NCBI RefSeq assembly: GCF_000172415.1 | Contig: NZ_ABLD01000015.1 | Coordinates: forward strand, 99,015 to 163,014 | Length of the DNA: 64,000 nucleotides | Source: Paraburkholderia graminis C4D1M | Lineage (GTDB): Bacteria; Pseudomonadota; Gammaproteobacteria; Burkholderiales; Burkholderiaceae | Reading direction: 5' to 3' | Shown here: positions 8,377-16,621 of the stretch, piece by piece | How positions within the stretch are numbered: the stretch's first letter is position 1 | Layout of the letters: each line of letters opens with the position of its first letter | The notes under the pieces: generated by a model | What the model was told of the DNA's origin: nothing | What the model saw: the letters and a program-made list of their open reading frames with translations, nothing else | The model's database searches: none | Position numbers and translations under genes: made by a program

Positions 8377-9447
8377 ATGAAAAAACGGGCACTCATCATC
8401 GGCGCGACGGGCATCGTCGGCGGCAATCTCGCGCAACATCTACTCGCGTGCGGAGACTGGGACGTGACAGGTCTTTCACGCGGCCGGAGCGCAGCGAATC
8501 GCGCGATGGAGTCCGTCACTGCCGATCTGACTTCCGCCGCATCCGTCGCCAATGCGCTTCAGGGCCGGCAGTTCACGCACGTTTTCTTTACTGCTTGGTC
8601 GCGACAGGCGACCGAGCGCGAGAACATCGAAGTGAACGGTGCAATGGTCCGTCACGTGCTGGACGCGCTGGGACCGTCCGGTACGCTGGAACATGCGGCT
8701 CTCGTCACAGGGCTCAAACACTATCTCGGACCGTTCGAAGCGTATGCGCAGGGCACTGTGCCGCTTACGCCGTTTCGCGAGGAACAGGGCCGCCAACCCG
8801 TCGACAATTTCTATTACGAGCAGGAAGACCGGCTATTCGAAGCAGCGCGTCAGTATGGCTTTAACTGGAGCGTGCATCGGCCGCATACGATTATCGGCTT
8901 CGCGCTCGGCAACGCGATGAACATGGGCGTGACGCTCGCCGTGTACGCGACGCTGTGCAAGGAAACGGGACAACCGTTCATGTTTCCCGGTTCGGCCGCG
9001 CAATGGAACGGTCTCACGGATATGACCGACGCGCGCCTGCTTGCGCGACATCTCGAGTGGGCTTCAACGTCGCCCGCCGCGCGCAACGAGGACTTCAACG
9101 TTGTGAATGGCGACGTGTTCCGCTGGCAATGGATGTGGTCGCAACTGGCGCAGTACTTCGGCATCGAGCCTGCGCCTTTCGACGGTGAGACGCGTCCGCT
9201 TGAACATCGCATGCAGGGAGCCGGCGAACAATGGGCGACAATCGCGGCCCGCTATCAATTGAGGGAAGCGAGCATCGAAAAGCTCGTGTCGTGGTGGCAT
9301 ACGGACGCCGATCTCGGACGTCCGATGGAAGTGCTGACCGACATGAGCAAGAGCCGCAAAGCCGGCTTCCTCGACTATCAGAGCACGCCGGATGCCTTCT
9401 TCGCCCTCTTCGACAAACTGAAAGAGGAACGCGTCATACCTTCGTAG
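8377..9447 (+). CDS. PRISE-type short-chain reductase (progesterone 5-beta-reductase / iridoid synthase-like)
   Basis: A 356-residue extended SDR. The start at ATG 8377 puts the nucleotide motif GATGIVGGNLA at residues 8-18; the open frame upstream is not protein-like. No clear Shine-Dalgarno sequence is seen. The segment TGLKHYLGPFEAYA, the dipeptide pair of the PVDNFYYEQED region (a Tyr replaces the usual YxxxK arrangement in this family) and the C-terminal WWHTDADLGRPMEVLTDMSKSRKAGF match PRISE enzymes, which reduce the activated C=C bond of enones. It may belong to the catabolic operon upstream or be transcribed separately, since a hairpin and 70 bases intervene. The substrate is unknown. 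Confidence 0.8.
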   Translation: MKKRALIIGATGIVGGNLAQHLLACGDWDVTGLSRGRSAANRAMESVTADLTSAASVANALQGRQFTHVFFTAWSRQATERENIEVNGAMVRHVLDALGPSGTLEHAALVTGLKHYLGPFEAYAQGTVPLTPFREEQGRQPVDNFYYEQEDRLFEAARQYGFNWSVHRPHTIIGFALGNAMNMGVTLAVYATLCKETGQPFMFPGSAAQWNGLTDMTDARLLARHLEWASTSPAARNEDFNVVNGDVFRWQWMWSQLAQYFGIEPAPFDGETRPLEHRMQGAGEQWATIAARYQLREASIEKLVSWWHTDADLGRPMEVLTDMSKSRKAGFLDYQSTPDAFFALFDKLKEERVIPS

Positions 9448-9457
9448 AGGGCACGCC

Positions 9458-10357
9458 TCACGGATCCAACCCAATAAATCCCGCCAGTTCCTCGGGCTTT
9501 CCGAGAGGAAACGCTTCCTTGATGTGATCGAGAAAGGCGGAGACCCGAGGGCTTAGCAAGCGTCGCGAAGGATAAAGCGCCCATAGCGGGATGTCGGGAC
9601 CGTCCACATCGCCCCAATGCGCAAGCCTGCCGGCCGCGATGTCGTGACTCACGAGCGACAGCGGCAGCCTCGCGGCGCCTACGCCAAGACGCACCGTATC
9701 GCGGACCATGACCAGCGACGAAAGGTGCGCAACCGGCGTGATCGAGATGCGCGATTTTCCCTTGGGACCTGTGACGTCCCACGCGGCAATCCGGTCAGGC
9801 GTCCCGCGAACGACAGCCGGAACACTCGACCCGTCCGTCGGCCGCGCCAGGCCCGGTGTGGCCACGACGACCAGCCGGTCGCGCAGGAACACGCGGCCGA
9901 TCAGGCTCTCGTCGACATCGGGGTTCACGCGGATCACCAGATCGTAGCCTTCCTCGACCATATCGACGGGACGATCTTCGGTCGTCACTTCCAGTCGGAT
10001 GTCGGGGTATTTCAGCGCGAAGGTGGCGACCAGCTTGCCCATCGCGATCTGCGAAAAGAGCGCGGGCGCGCTGATGCGCAGTCGGCCGCGCGGGTGTTCG
10101 CTACCCGACGTGATGGCGGCGGCGCTGTCCGCAAGCTCCGCGAGAAGCGCACCGGTCCGCTCGTAAAGCGCGCGTCCTTCCTGCGTGAGTTTCACTCCGC
10201 GGGACCCGCGTTCAAAGAGCCTGAGACCCAGGCTGTCCTCGAGTTCGCTGACCCTGCGCGAGAGCGTGGCCTTCGGACGCTCCGCCACACGGGCGGCCTC
10301 GCCGAAGCTCCCGTGACGGGCAACGAGGTTGAAATCCGCGAGAGCAAGAAGGTCCAT
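9458..10357 (-). CDS. LysR family transcriptional regulator
   Basis: A 299-residue LysR protein. The start chosen (ATG 10357, MDLLALADF) gives the standard distance to the helix-turn-helix GSFGEAARVAERPKATLSRRVSELE; the frame stays open 18 codons further upstream. The C-terminal effector domain starts near GRLRISAPALFSQ. The CrgA-like subgroup of LysR proteins has this AARVAERPKATLSRRV style of helix. It is divergent from the NmrA-like gene across about 100 bases and is therefore most likely its regulator; it ends only 10 bases from the reductase gene on the other strand. Confidence 0.88.
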   Translation of the reverse strand: MDLLALADFNLVARHGSFGEAARVAERPKATLSRRVSELEDSLGLRLFERGSRGVKLTQEGRALYERTGALLAELADSAAAITSGSEHPRGRLRISAPALFSQIAMGKLVATFALKYPDIRLEVTTEDRPVDMVEEGYDLVIRVNPDVDESLIGRVFLRDRLVVVATPGLARPTDGSSVPAVVRGTPDRIAAWDVTGPKGKSRISITPVAHLSSLVMVRDTVRLGVGAARLPLSLVSHDIAAGRLAHWGDVDGPDIPLWALYPSRRLLSPRVSAFLDHIKEAFPLGKPEELAGFIGLDP

Positions 10358-10458
10358 GTGTTCCACCAGTGAGATACCCCGTCTCTTTATAACATCTTCC
10401 GGACCACGCATGGATCACTTACCTTGGAGGCGTCCCAACCAACCCAAGGAGTAACACC

Positions 10459-11322
10459 ATGACTATCCTCGTTACCGGTGCCACCGGCCGTGTCGGCCGC
10501 CATGTCGTCAACCAGCTCGTCAAGCGCGGTGCCAAAGTGCGCGTGCTTGTCCGCGATCCGTCGAAGGCCGACTTCCCTGCCGATGTCGCCGTGGCCCAAG
10601 GCGACATGCTCGATATCGACTCGCTGCGCAGCGCGTTCAGCGGCGTGCGCACGCTGTTTCTGCTCAACGCTGTCGCAGCCGACGAATTCACTCAGGCACT
10701 CATCACGCTCAATGTTGCCCGCGAGTCGGGCGTCGAGCGCGTGGTCTACCTGTCGGTCATGCACGCAGAGCGCTCCGTGAACGTGCCGCATTTTGCGGTG
10801 AAGTCCGGCGCGGAGCGGATGATCGAACAGATGGGCTTTAACGCGACTATCCTGCGTCCGGCGTACTTCATCGATAACGATCTGACGATCAAGGACGTCA
10901 TCCTGAACCACGGCGTCTACCCGATGCCGATCGGCAGCAAGGGCGTCGCGATGGTCGACACGCGCGACATCGCGGAGGTCGCGGCAATCGAACTGCTGCG
11001 CCGGGATCAGGCGCCCGGCAAATTGCCTGTCGACGTCATCAACCTCGTTGGGCCCGACACGTTGACGGGTCCGGGCCTCGCGTCCATCTGGTCGGAGCTG
11101 CTTGGCCGGCCGGTTGCCTACGGCGGCGACGATCCCAGCCAGTTCGAGCAGAACCTGACGAACTTCCTGCCGAAGTGGATGGCGTACGAAATGCGCCTGA
11201 TGGCCGAGCGCTTCGTCAGCGACGGGATGGTGCCGGAAGCGGGCGACGCCGCTCGGCTTGTCAGCATCCTCGGCCGGCCACTGCACTCATACCGCGACTT
11301 CGCCGCCGGCCTCGTCGCCTGA
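10459..11322 (+). CDS. NmrA-like NAD(P)-binding SDR protein
   Basis: A 287-residue atypical SDR of the NmrA/HSCARG type. It has the N-terminal motif TGATGRVGRHVV (residues 6-17), the NADP-preferring VRDPSK segment, VVYLSVMHAE and AVKSGAERMIEQMGFNATILRPAYFIDN. There is no classical YxxxK active site, as usual for this group. The family includes redox-sensing regulators and quinone or azo reductase-like enzymes (QOR2-type); function here is unassigned. AAGGAG precedes the ATG at a good distance. Divergent from the LysR gene, which probably controls it. Confidence 0.85.
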   Translation: MTILVTGATGRVGRHVVNQLVKRGAKVRVLVRDPSKADFPADVAVAQGDMLDIDSLRSAFSGVRTLFLLNAVAADEFTQALITLNVARESGVERVVYLSVMHAERSVNVPHFAVKSGAERMIEQMGFNATILRPAYFIDNDLTIKDVILNHGVYPMPIGSKGVAMVDTRDIAEVAAIELLRRDQAPGKLPVDVINLVGPDTLTGPGLASIWSELLGRPVAYGGDDPSQFEQNLTNFLPKWMAYEMRLMAERFVSDGMVPEAGDAARLVSILGRPLHSYRDFAAGLVA

Positions 11323-11339
11323 GCGTCACGCGCCGTTGC

Positions 11340-11365
11340 ATGCGGTGCGCGAGCGCGCACCGCAT
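11340..11365. terminator. Bidirectional hairpin between convergent genes
   Basis: ATGCGGTGCGC (11340-11350) and its exact complement (11355-11365) form an 11-bp stem with the loop GAGC. It lies between the stop of the NmrA-like gene (+) and the stop of the FAD oxidoreductase gene (-), where a shared terminator is expected. No T-run follows on either side. Confidence 0.7.
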
Positions 11366-11369
11366 CGGC

Positions 11370-12647
11370 TCAGTGCAGAACGTCCTGCAGCCGATAGTAG
11401 ACGCCGACGAGCGGCAGCATCCACCGGCGCGCGGCATGCGCCGGCACGGGCGGCCACGGCAGCGCGCGCCACGGGTTGGCATCGGCGGAACCGGACATCA
11501 CGTCCGCCATCACGCGGCCCATATGCGTGGACATCTGCACGCCGTGCCCGCTGTAACCCATCGAGTAGTAAAGCCCGTCGTGTTGTCCGGCGCGCGGAAG
11601 ACGGTCCACGGTGATGTCCACGAGACCGCCCCAGCAATAGTCGACTCTCGTCGTGGCCAGCTCCGGAAAGTACTTCGCGAGGTTGGCTTGCAGCACGTGG
11701 CCGCTTTTCGCATCGGAGCGCGGATCGGACATTGCGAATCTCGCCCGCCCGCCCCACAGCAGCCGGTTATCAGGCGTGACACGAAAGTAGTTGCCGATGT
11801 TCAGCGACGTCACATAGTTGCGCCGCTGAGGAAACAGCGCGTCCAGTTGCCCCTTCGAAAGCGGCTCTGTCACGACGATAAAACTGCCGACAGGCGCCAT
11901 TCGTTGCTGGAACCATTGCAGCGGACCTTGCCGCGAAGGCCCTGTCGCCACCAGCACGTTGTCCGCCCGAACCACGCCGCGCGCACTAGTGATCTCGTAA
12001 CCGCCACCGGCGATTCGCCTGATCTGCGTCACCGCCGCGTTCTGGAAAATGCGCGCCCCGTGACGCGCCGCCGCCTGCGCGAGCCCCACGCCGAACTTGC
12101 CCATATGCATCTGCGCGCCGTTGCGTTGCAACAGTCCGCCATGAAAACCATCGGAGCCGACTTCGGTGCGCATGCGCGCCGGCTCGATCAGTTCGATATC
12201 CTGATCGACTTCGCGATGCAACACGTCGTAGGTCCGCGCGAGCTTGTCGAAGTGCTTCGGCTTGGCCGCGAGTTTGAGCTTGCCGCTACGCACGAAATCA
12301 CAGTCGATCCGATGTTGCGTGACGATCGATTCGACCGTCTGTACCGCGCTTTCGTACGCACGGTAAAAGGCGCGCGCTTGTTCCAGCCCGACGCTGGCCG
12401 CGAGCGAAGCGAAGTCTTGCGCGACGCCCGTGTTGCATTGTCCGCCGTTGCGCCCCGATGCCTGGCCCGCTATCCGCCCCGCCTCGAGCACCGTGACCGA
12501 CGTTCCACGCACGGCAAGTTCCAGCGCGGCCGATAGACCTGTAAAGCCGCCGCCGATCACGACCACATCGCTGCGTCCCTCGACGGGACCATCGGCGCCC
12601 TCGTTGAAGTCAGGAGCGGTGTCCAGCCAGTACGAATCTAGCTTCAT
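11370..12647 (-). CDS. FAD-dependent amine/amino-acid oxidoreductase (DAO family, PuuB-like)
   Basis: A 425-residue flavoprotein. The start at ATG 12647 gives the normal N-terminus MKLDSYWLDTAPDF; the frame extends 41 codons upstream without family likeness. The FAD motif IGGGFTGLSAAL is at residues 31-42, followed by GRIAGQASGRNGGQ. A late DITVDRLPRAGQHDGLYYSMGYSGHG segment is typical of gamma-glutamylputrescine oxidase-like proteins. These deaminate amines or N-substituted amino acids, giving an aldehyde or keto acid, NH3 or amine, and H2O2. It is the last gene of a minus-strand catabolic cluster with a hairpin before it. The substrate is unknown; a paralogue sits in the same cluster at 18714-20048. 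Confidence 0.85.
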   Translation of the reverse strand: MKLDSYWLDTAPDFNEGADGPVEGRSDVVVIGGGFTGLSAALELAVRGTSVTVLEAGRIAGQASGRNGGQCNTGVAQDFASLAASVGLEQARAFYRAYESAVQTVESIVTQHRIDCDFVRSGKLKLAAKPKHFDKLARTYDVLHREVDQDIELIEPARMRTEVGSDGFHGGLLQRNGAQMHMGKFGVGLAQAAARHGARIFQNAAVTQIRRIAGGGYEITSARGVVRADNVLVATGPSRQGPLQWFQQRMAPVGSFIVVTEPLSKGQLDALFPQRRNYVTSLNIGNYFRVTPDNRLLWGGRARFAMSDPRSDAKSGHVLQANLAKYFPELATTRVDYCWGGLVDITVDRLPRAGQHDGLYYSMGYSGHGVQMSTHMGRVMADVMSGSADANPWRALPWPPVPAHAARRWMLPLVGVYYRLQDVLH

Positions 12648-12674
12648 TGCATTTTCTAATTTAATGTCGGAGCA

Positions 12675-12717
12675 GACCGGCTTTGCCAGCGAGCGAAGCT
12701 TCGACGGCGAGCCGGTC
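12675..12717 (-). repeat. Strong intercistronic hairpin
   Basis: GACCGGCT (12675-12682) pairs perfectly with AGCCGGTC (12710-12717), and the loop itself contains the 10-bp palindrome CGAAGCTTCG. It lies in the gap between the binding-protein stop and the start of the FAD oxidoreductase. No T-run follows on the minus strand, so mRNA stabilisation or partial termination within the operon is more likely than full termination. Confidence 0.6.
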
Positions 12718-12750
12718 ACCGTAGCGATCAACCGCGAGCACCCGCCTCGC

Positions 12751-14322
12751 TCATGCCGACCACCACGCATATTCGGCGAACGAGAAACCCATCATCGCAC
12801 CGGTCGGAATCGCGCCGAGTCCTTTGAGGCGCTTGTCGTTCGCATCGATCAGACTGATGAACGACGGGATGCCGATGCCGCCTTCGTCCGTGACCAGCGC
12901 CTGCATTTCGCCGTACATCTGCTTGCGTTTGGCGTCGTCGGTCTCGCCGCGCGCGCTCACGAGCAATTGATCGAACTTCGGGTCCTTCCACGCCGATTCA
13001 TTCCACGGCGCGTCGGATTTGAAGAACTGCGTGAACAGCACATCCGCGCTAGGCCGCGGGTTGATGCTGCCGAAACCGAGCGGATGCTTCATCCAGTGAT
13101 TCGACCAGTAACCGTCGGACGGCACGCGATTCACGCTCAGATTCACGCCGATCTTCGCGGCCGTTTGCTGGATCAACTGCGCCATTTCGATTGAGCCGTT
13201 GGCGTCGGTGGTGGCGTAGATCGGCGGCAATGTAGTTCCGACCGCGCCGGCCTTCTGCATATAAAACTTCGCCTTGTCGAGGTCGAAGCCGCGCTGCGGC
13301 AGCGAAGCATTGAAGTACCGATGACCCGGCGGAATCGGCTGATCGTTGCCGGTCACCGCATAGCCGAGAAACACCGCGGAACGGATCTGCTCCCGATCGA
13401 ACATGTACTTCATGCCCTTCACAAAATCGGGGTTGCCCGTCAGCGTGTTGTCGCGACGCATGATCAGGTCCGTGTACAGGCCGGACTTCGTCTCCTTGAC
13501 TTCGTACCCCGGCGTCGACGAGATGCGCCGCGTCGAACGGGGATCGACCGAGTTGATCAGATGGACGTCCCCGGCGAGCAGCGCGCTGACACGCGCTGCG
13601 TTGTCGCTGATGCTGATCAGTTCGATCTGGTCGAGATACGGCTGCCCCGGCTTCCAGTAGTTGGCGTTGCGCACGCCCACCGTGCCCGCGCCCGGCGCGA
13701 AACTTTTCAGCTTGTACGGACCAGTGCCGATCGCCGAGTTGAAGTTGGTCGTGCCGTCCTTGACGATGACGAGTTGCGGCGTCGCGAGAATCACGGGCAA
13801 ATCGGCATTCGGCACCTGCAGCGTCAACGTCACTTCGTTCGGCCCGCTCGCCGTCACGCTCGCGAACTGGTCGGCGAGTGTCTTCACGCGCGAGGCGGTT
13901 TGCGGATTCTTGTGACGCATCAGCGAGTACACGACGTCGGCGGAAGTAAGCGTCTTGCCGTCGTGGAAAGTGACGCCTGAGCGCAGCTTGATGATCCACG
14001 TCTTCGCGTCCGCGCTCGACACCGATTCGGCGATGTTCATGCGCGGCGTGAGGCTTTCGTCAAGTTGCGTCAGGCCGCTGTAAAACATGAAGAAGCGGAT
14101 ATAGTCGCCGCCGGTCGAGCCCGCTGCGGGATCGAGCGTATCCGATACGGAGCCCGCGTTATAGGCGACGCGAATGCTGCCGCCCTTCTTCGGAACCTCG
14201 GCGGCAAGCGCGCCCGGCGCGGCCGTCAGGAGTCCCCCGCCGGCTACCATCATGCCGGTCCCAGCCAACATGCGCATCATGTCGCGGCGGCTGATGCCGC
14301 GGCTATTCGTTTCGTCGTTCAT
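12751..14322 (-). CDS. Oligopeptide-type ABC substrate-binding protein (SBP family 5), Tat-exported
   Basis: A 523-residue periplasmic binding protein. The start at ATG 14322 gives a twin-arginine signal (SRRDMMRML, about residues 12-20) followed by a hydrophobic stretch ending AAPGALAAE; the frame is open 12 codons further up. Family 5 features include GGSIRVAYN at the mature N-terminus, LRSGVTFHDGKTLTSADVVYSL and GTGPYKLKSF. The family binds peptides, nickel, opines or other amino-derived ligands. No dpp/opp-type permease or ATPase genes are adjacent, so it is an orphan here. Position between hydantoinase genes and an amine oxidase suggests the ligand is a small amide or amine compound (inference). 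Confidence 0.88.
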   Translation of the reverse strand: MNDETNSRGISRRDMMRMLAGTGMMVAGGGLLTAAPGALAAEVPKKGGSIRVAYNAGSVSDTLDPAAGSTGGDYIRFFMFYSGLTQLDESLTPRMNIAESVSSADAKTWIIKLRSGVTFHDGKTLTSADVVYSLMRHKNPQTASRVKTLADQFASVTASGPNEVTLTLQVPNADLPVILATPQLVIVKDGTTNFNSAIGTGPYKLKSFAPGAGTVGVRNANYWKPGQPYLDQIELISISDNAARVSALLAGDVHLINSVDPRSTRRISSTPGYEVKETKSGLYTDLIMRRDNTLTGNPDFVKGMKYMFDREQIRSAVFLGYAVTGNDQPIPPGHRYFNASLPQRGFDLDKAKFYMQKAGAVGTTLPPIYATTDANGSIEMAQLIQQTAAKIGVNLSVNRVPSDGYWSNHWMKHPLGFGSINPRPSADVLFTQFFKSDAPWNESAWKDPKFDQLLVSARGETDDAKRKQMYGEMQALVTDEGGIGIPSFISLIDANDKRLKGLGAIPTGAMMGFSFAEYAWWSA

Positions 14323-14562
14323 CTGAATTGGCTCCGCAGAGGTAAGTGATCCTGGCAATGTTGCATAGAAGTTCGTATAGGCAGCGAGAAGATTTTTCGC
14401 GGCTCGTTAGCAGCATCGTATGCCTGCAGAAACCGCGTAAAGCGCCGACAAAAAAGGGCAGACGGCATAAACAAACTGTTCCTGCGGCGCTAACGCGGCA
14501 ATTTGCATGGTCGCCGGTTATGCGCGAAAGACTCACTGCAAGCGCGGCATCAACGGGTGATA

Positions 14563-16590
14563 TCAGGCGCTCGCCGATGCCTCGGCTTCAAGCAACTGCG
14601 GATAGCGTTGCAGCACTTCTTCATACAGTTGCGTGATCACTTTTGGCCCCGGCTCCAAGCTGCCGGCCGCTTCTCTTGCATCGAGTGCATCGAAGATCTT
14701 GTGCTTGAGAAAATGCCGCCATACCACCGGCGCGCGCGACAGAATGCCGGTCAGCACGTCGTAGCGCTCGCGCGTCCATTTCGCTTCGTACGCGTTGCGC
14801 TCCGCGCCATAGTCGAAGTGAGAGGCCGGCCGCCGCTGCGCGTCGCTCTTCGCGGTGGCGCGCATATGCAGGGTCGCGGCTGCATCGATGGCGATGGCGC
14901 CGGCTTCTGCGCCGAGTACCACGCCATACAGATCGCGCGCCTGATCGACGGACAGATAGCCGCGTCGCACGTCTTCGAGCACCTTCTGCGCGTCTCGTTC
15001 GTACGGATCGCCATAGCCGCCGCCACCGCAGCCTTCAAGACGGATCACATCGCCTGGGCCGCACATCACGAGATCGGTCACGCCGAGATCTTCTTCGCCG
15101 TCCGTGCCAGGGTTGCGGGTAAACCGCGATACGGCGCCGGCCTTGCCGCCCAGCACGCCCCATGAAGCGAAGCGCGAGCGGTCGCGATTGCGCGCCGTGA
15201 CGAGCGTACCCGGCGACGACACGCGAAATTCCATCACCGTTCCAAGCCCGCCGCGAAACTTGCCGGCGCCGGCGCTGCCAGGCACCACGCCATAGCGCGT
15301 GATGCGGATCGGCACTTCGGCTTCGTTGATTTCGACTGGCGTGTTGCGCAGGAACGCGACATTCGCACCCGATGCATCCGAGCCGTCGGCCGACGCCATG
15401 CCGCCCGCACCGCCGCCCACCGGTCCGATCGACGCGATCACCGTGCGGCCGTTGCGGTCGACGGTCTTCACGTTGAGAATCGACATGCCGCCCGCGGGAC
15501 AGGCCGGCAGTCGCTCGGGGCACACCATCGAAAACGCGCCGAACGTGACGTACTGCGCGACCTTGGCCGTCAGACTGCGCATGCCGACCGCGGCCGGCGG
15601 CACGCAGTTCATGATCGTGCCTTCAGGCAGGATGCAGCGCGCGACTTTCAGCATGCCCGCATTCAGCAGCAGATCGGGATTCAGCGAATACAGCACGTAG
15701 TTGAGGCCAACGAGCGCGAGCACATGCCGCTCCTTGCCACCCGTGGGCATATTCAGCGACGAACTCAGTTGCGGATCGCTACCCGTGAAGTCGAACACAA
15801 GCGAGCCGTCCTTCACTGTCAGCGTCAGCGCAACACGCAGCGGCTTGCCGTTGACCGAATCCTCGTCGGCGTACTCGGCGAAGAAGTACTCGCCATCCGG
15901 CATGCCGCGCACGATCGTGCGCGCCTGCTCCTCCGAATAGTCGAGCAGCGCGTCCATGCCGGCGCGAAACTGCTCGATGCCGAAGCGCTCGATGATTTCG
16001 AGCACACGCCGCTCGCCGGTCATCAGCATCGCGATCTGCGCCTTCAGGTCGCCGCGATTCTGCTCGGCCGCGCGCACGTTGATCGCCATATGTTCGAGCA
16101 ATGCTTCATCGAGCACGCCCGCGCGGACGATCTTGGTCGGCGCGAAACGAATGCCTTCCTGATAGATCTCGGTGAGCGTGCGCGACAGCGACGCGGGCAC
16201 CGCGCCGCCCATATCGGTGTTGTGAATGTGCCCGCCGACATAGCAGACAATCTCGCCGCCAAAGAACACTGGTTTCCACATCATCACGTCGGGTGTATGA
16301 GTGGCGACGTAGCCGCTATACGCGTCGTTCGTCATGCAGATGTCGCCCGGCTCGTACTGATCGATCATGTCGATCACCGCGCCGAAGTCGAGTCCAGGAT
16401 ACCAGGTCGCGCCCAGCGTTTTCGGCGATGCGAAAGTCAGGCCGCGCGTGTTCATCAGCGTGCAGGAGAAGTCTTCCGTCTCCTTCACGAACGCGGAGTG
16501 CGCGGTTCGCACGAGCGTGTACGCCATGCTTTCGGCGGCGGCGACGCAATAGTTCGCGAAGATCTGAAGGACGGATTTATCGAATGTCAT
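14563..16590 (-). CDS. hyuB: Hydantoinase B / oxoprolinase beta-type subunit (HyuB)
   Basis: A 675-residue protein. The start at ATG 16590 (MTFDKSVLQIF) follows AGGAAA on the minus strand; the open frame beyond it is the HyuA gene read in another frame. Family landmarks are the N-terminal AESMAYTLVRTAHSAFVKETEDFSC region, CMTNDAYSGYVATHTPDV and GGHIHNTDMGG, and the internal FTGSDPQLSSSLNMPTGG. With HyuA it forms an ATP-dependent amidohydrolase that opens 5-membered cyclic amides (N-methylhydantoin, 5-oxoproline) or an acetophenone/acetone carboxylase-like enzyme. It is somewhat longer than the usual 520-600 residues, with a C-terminal tail of roughly 100 residues. HyuA lies 31 bases upstream. 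Confidence 0.88.
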   Translation of the reverse strand: MTFDKSVLQIFANYCVAAAESMAYTLVRTAHSAFVKETEDFSCTLMNTRGLTFASPKTLGATWYPGLDFGAVIDMIDQYEPGDICMTNDAYSGYVATHTPDVMMWKPVFFGGEIVCYVGGHIHNTDMGGAVPASLSRTLTEIYQEGIRFAPTKIVRAGVLDEALLEHMAINVRAAEQNRGDLKAQIAMLMTGERRVLEIIERFGIEQFRAGMDALLDYSEEQARTIVRGMPDGEYFFAEYADEDSVNGKPLRVALTLTVKDGSLVFDFTGSDPQLSSSLNMPTGGKERHVLALVGLNYVLYSLNPDLLLNAGMLKVARCILPEGTIMNCVPPAAVGMRSLTAKVAQYVTFGAFSMVCPERLPACPAGGMSILNVKTVDRNGRTVIASIGPVGGGAGGMASADGSDASGANVAFLRNTPVEINEAEVPIRITRYGVVPGSAGAGKFRGGLGTVMEFRVSSPGTLVTARNRDRSRFASWGVLGGKAGAVSRFTRNPGTDGEEDLGVTDLVMCGPGDVIRLEGCGGGGYGDPYERDAQKVLEDVRRGYLSVDQARDLYGVVLGAEAGAIAIDAAATLHMRATAKSDAQRRPASHFDYGAERNAYEAKWTRERYDVLTGILSRAPVVWRHFLKHKIFDALDAREAAGSLEPGPKVITQLYEEVLQRYPQLLEAEASASA

Positions 16591-16605
16591 GGTGTGTTTC
16601 CTGGA

Positions 16606-16621
16606 TCGATCTATCGATCTA
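16606..16621. repeat. Two tandem copies of ATCGATCT
   Basis: An exact 8-bp unit repeated twice fills half of the 31-base gap between hyuA and hyuB. It sits just upstream of the hyuB ribosome binding site on the minus strand. No function can be assigned; slippage-prone microrepeat. Confidence 0.5.
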
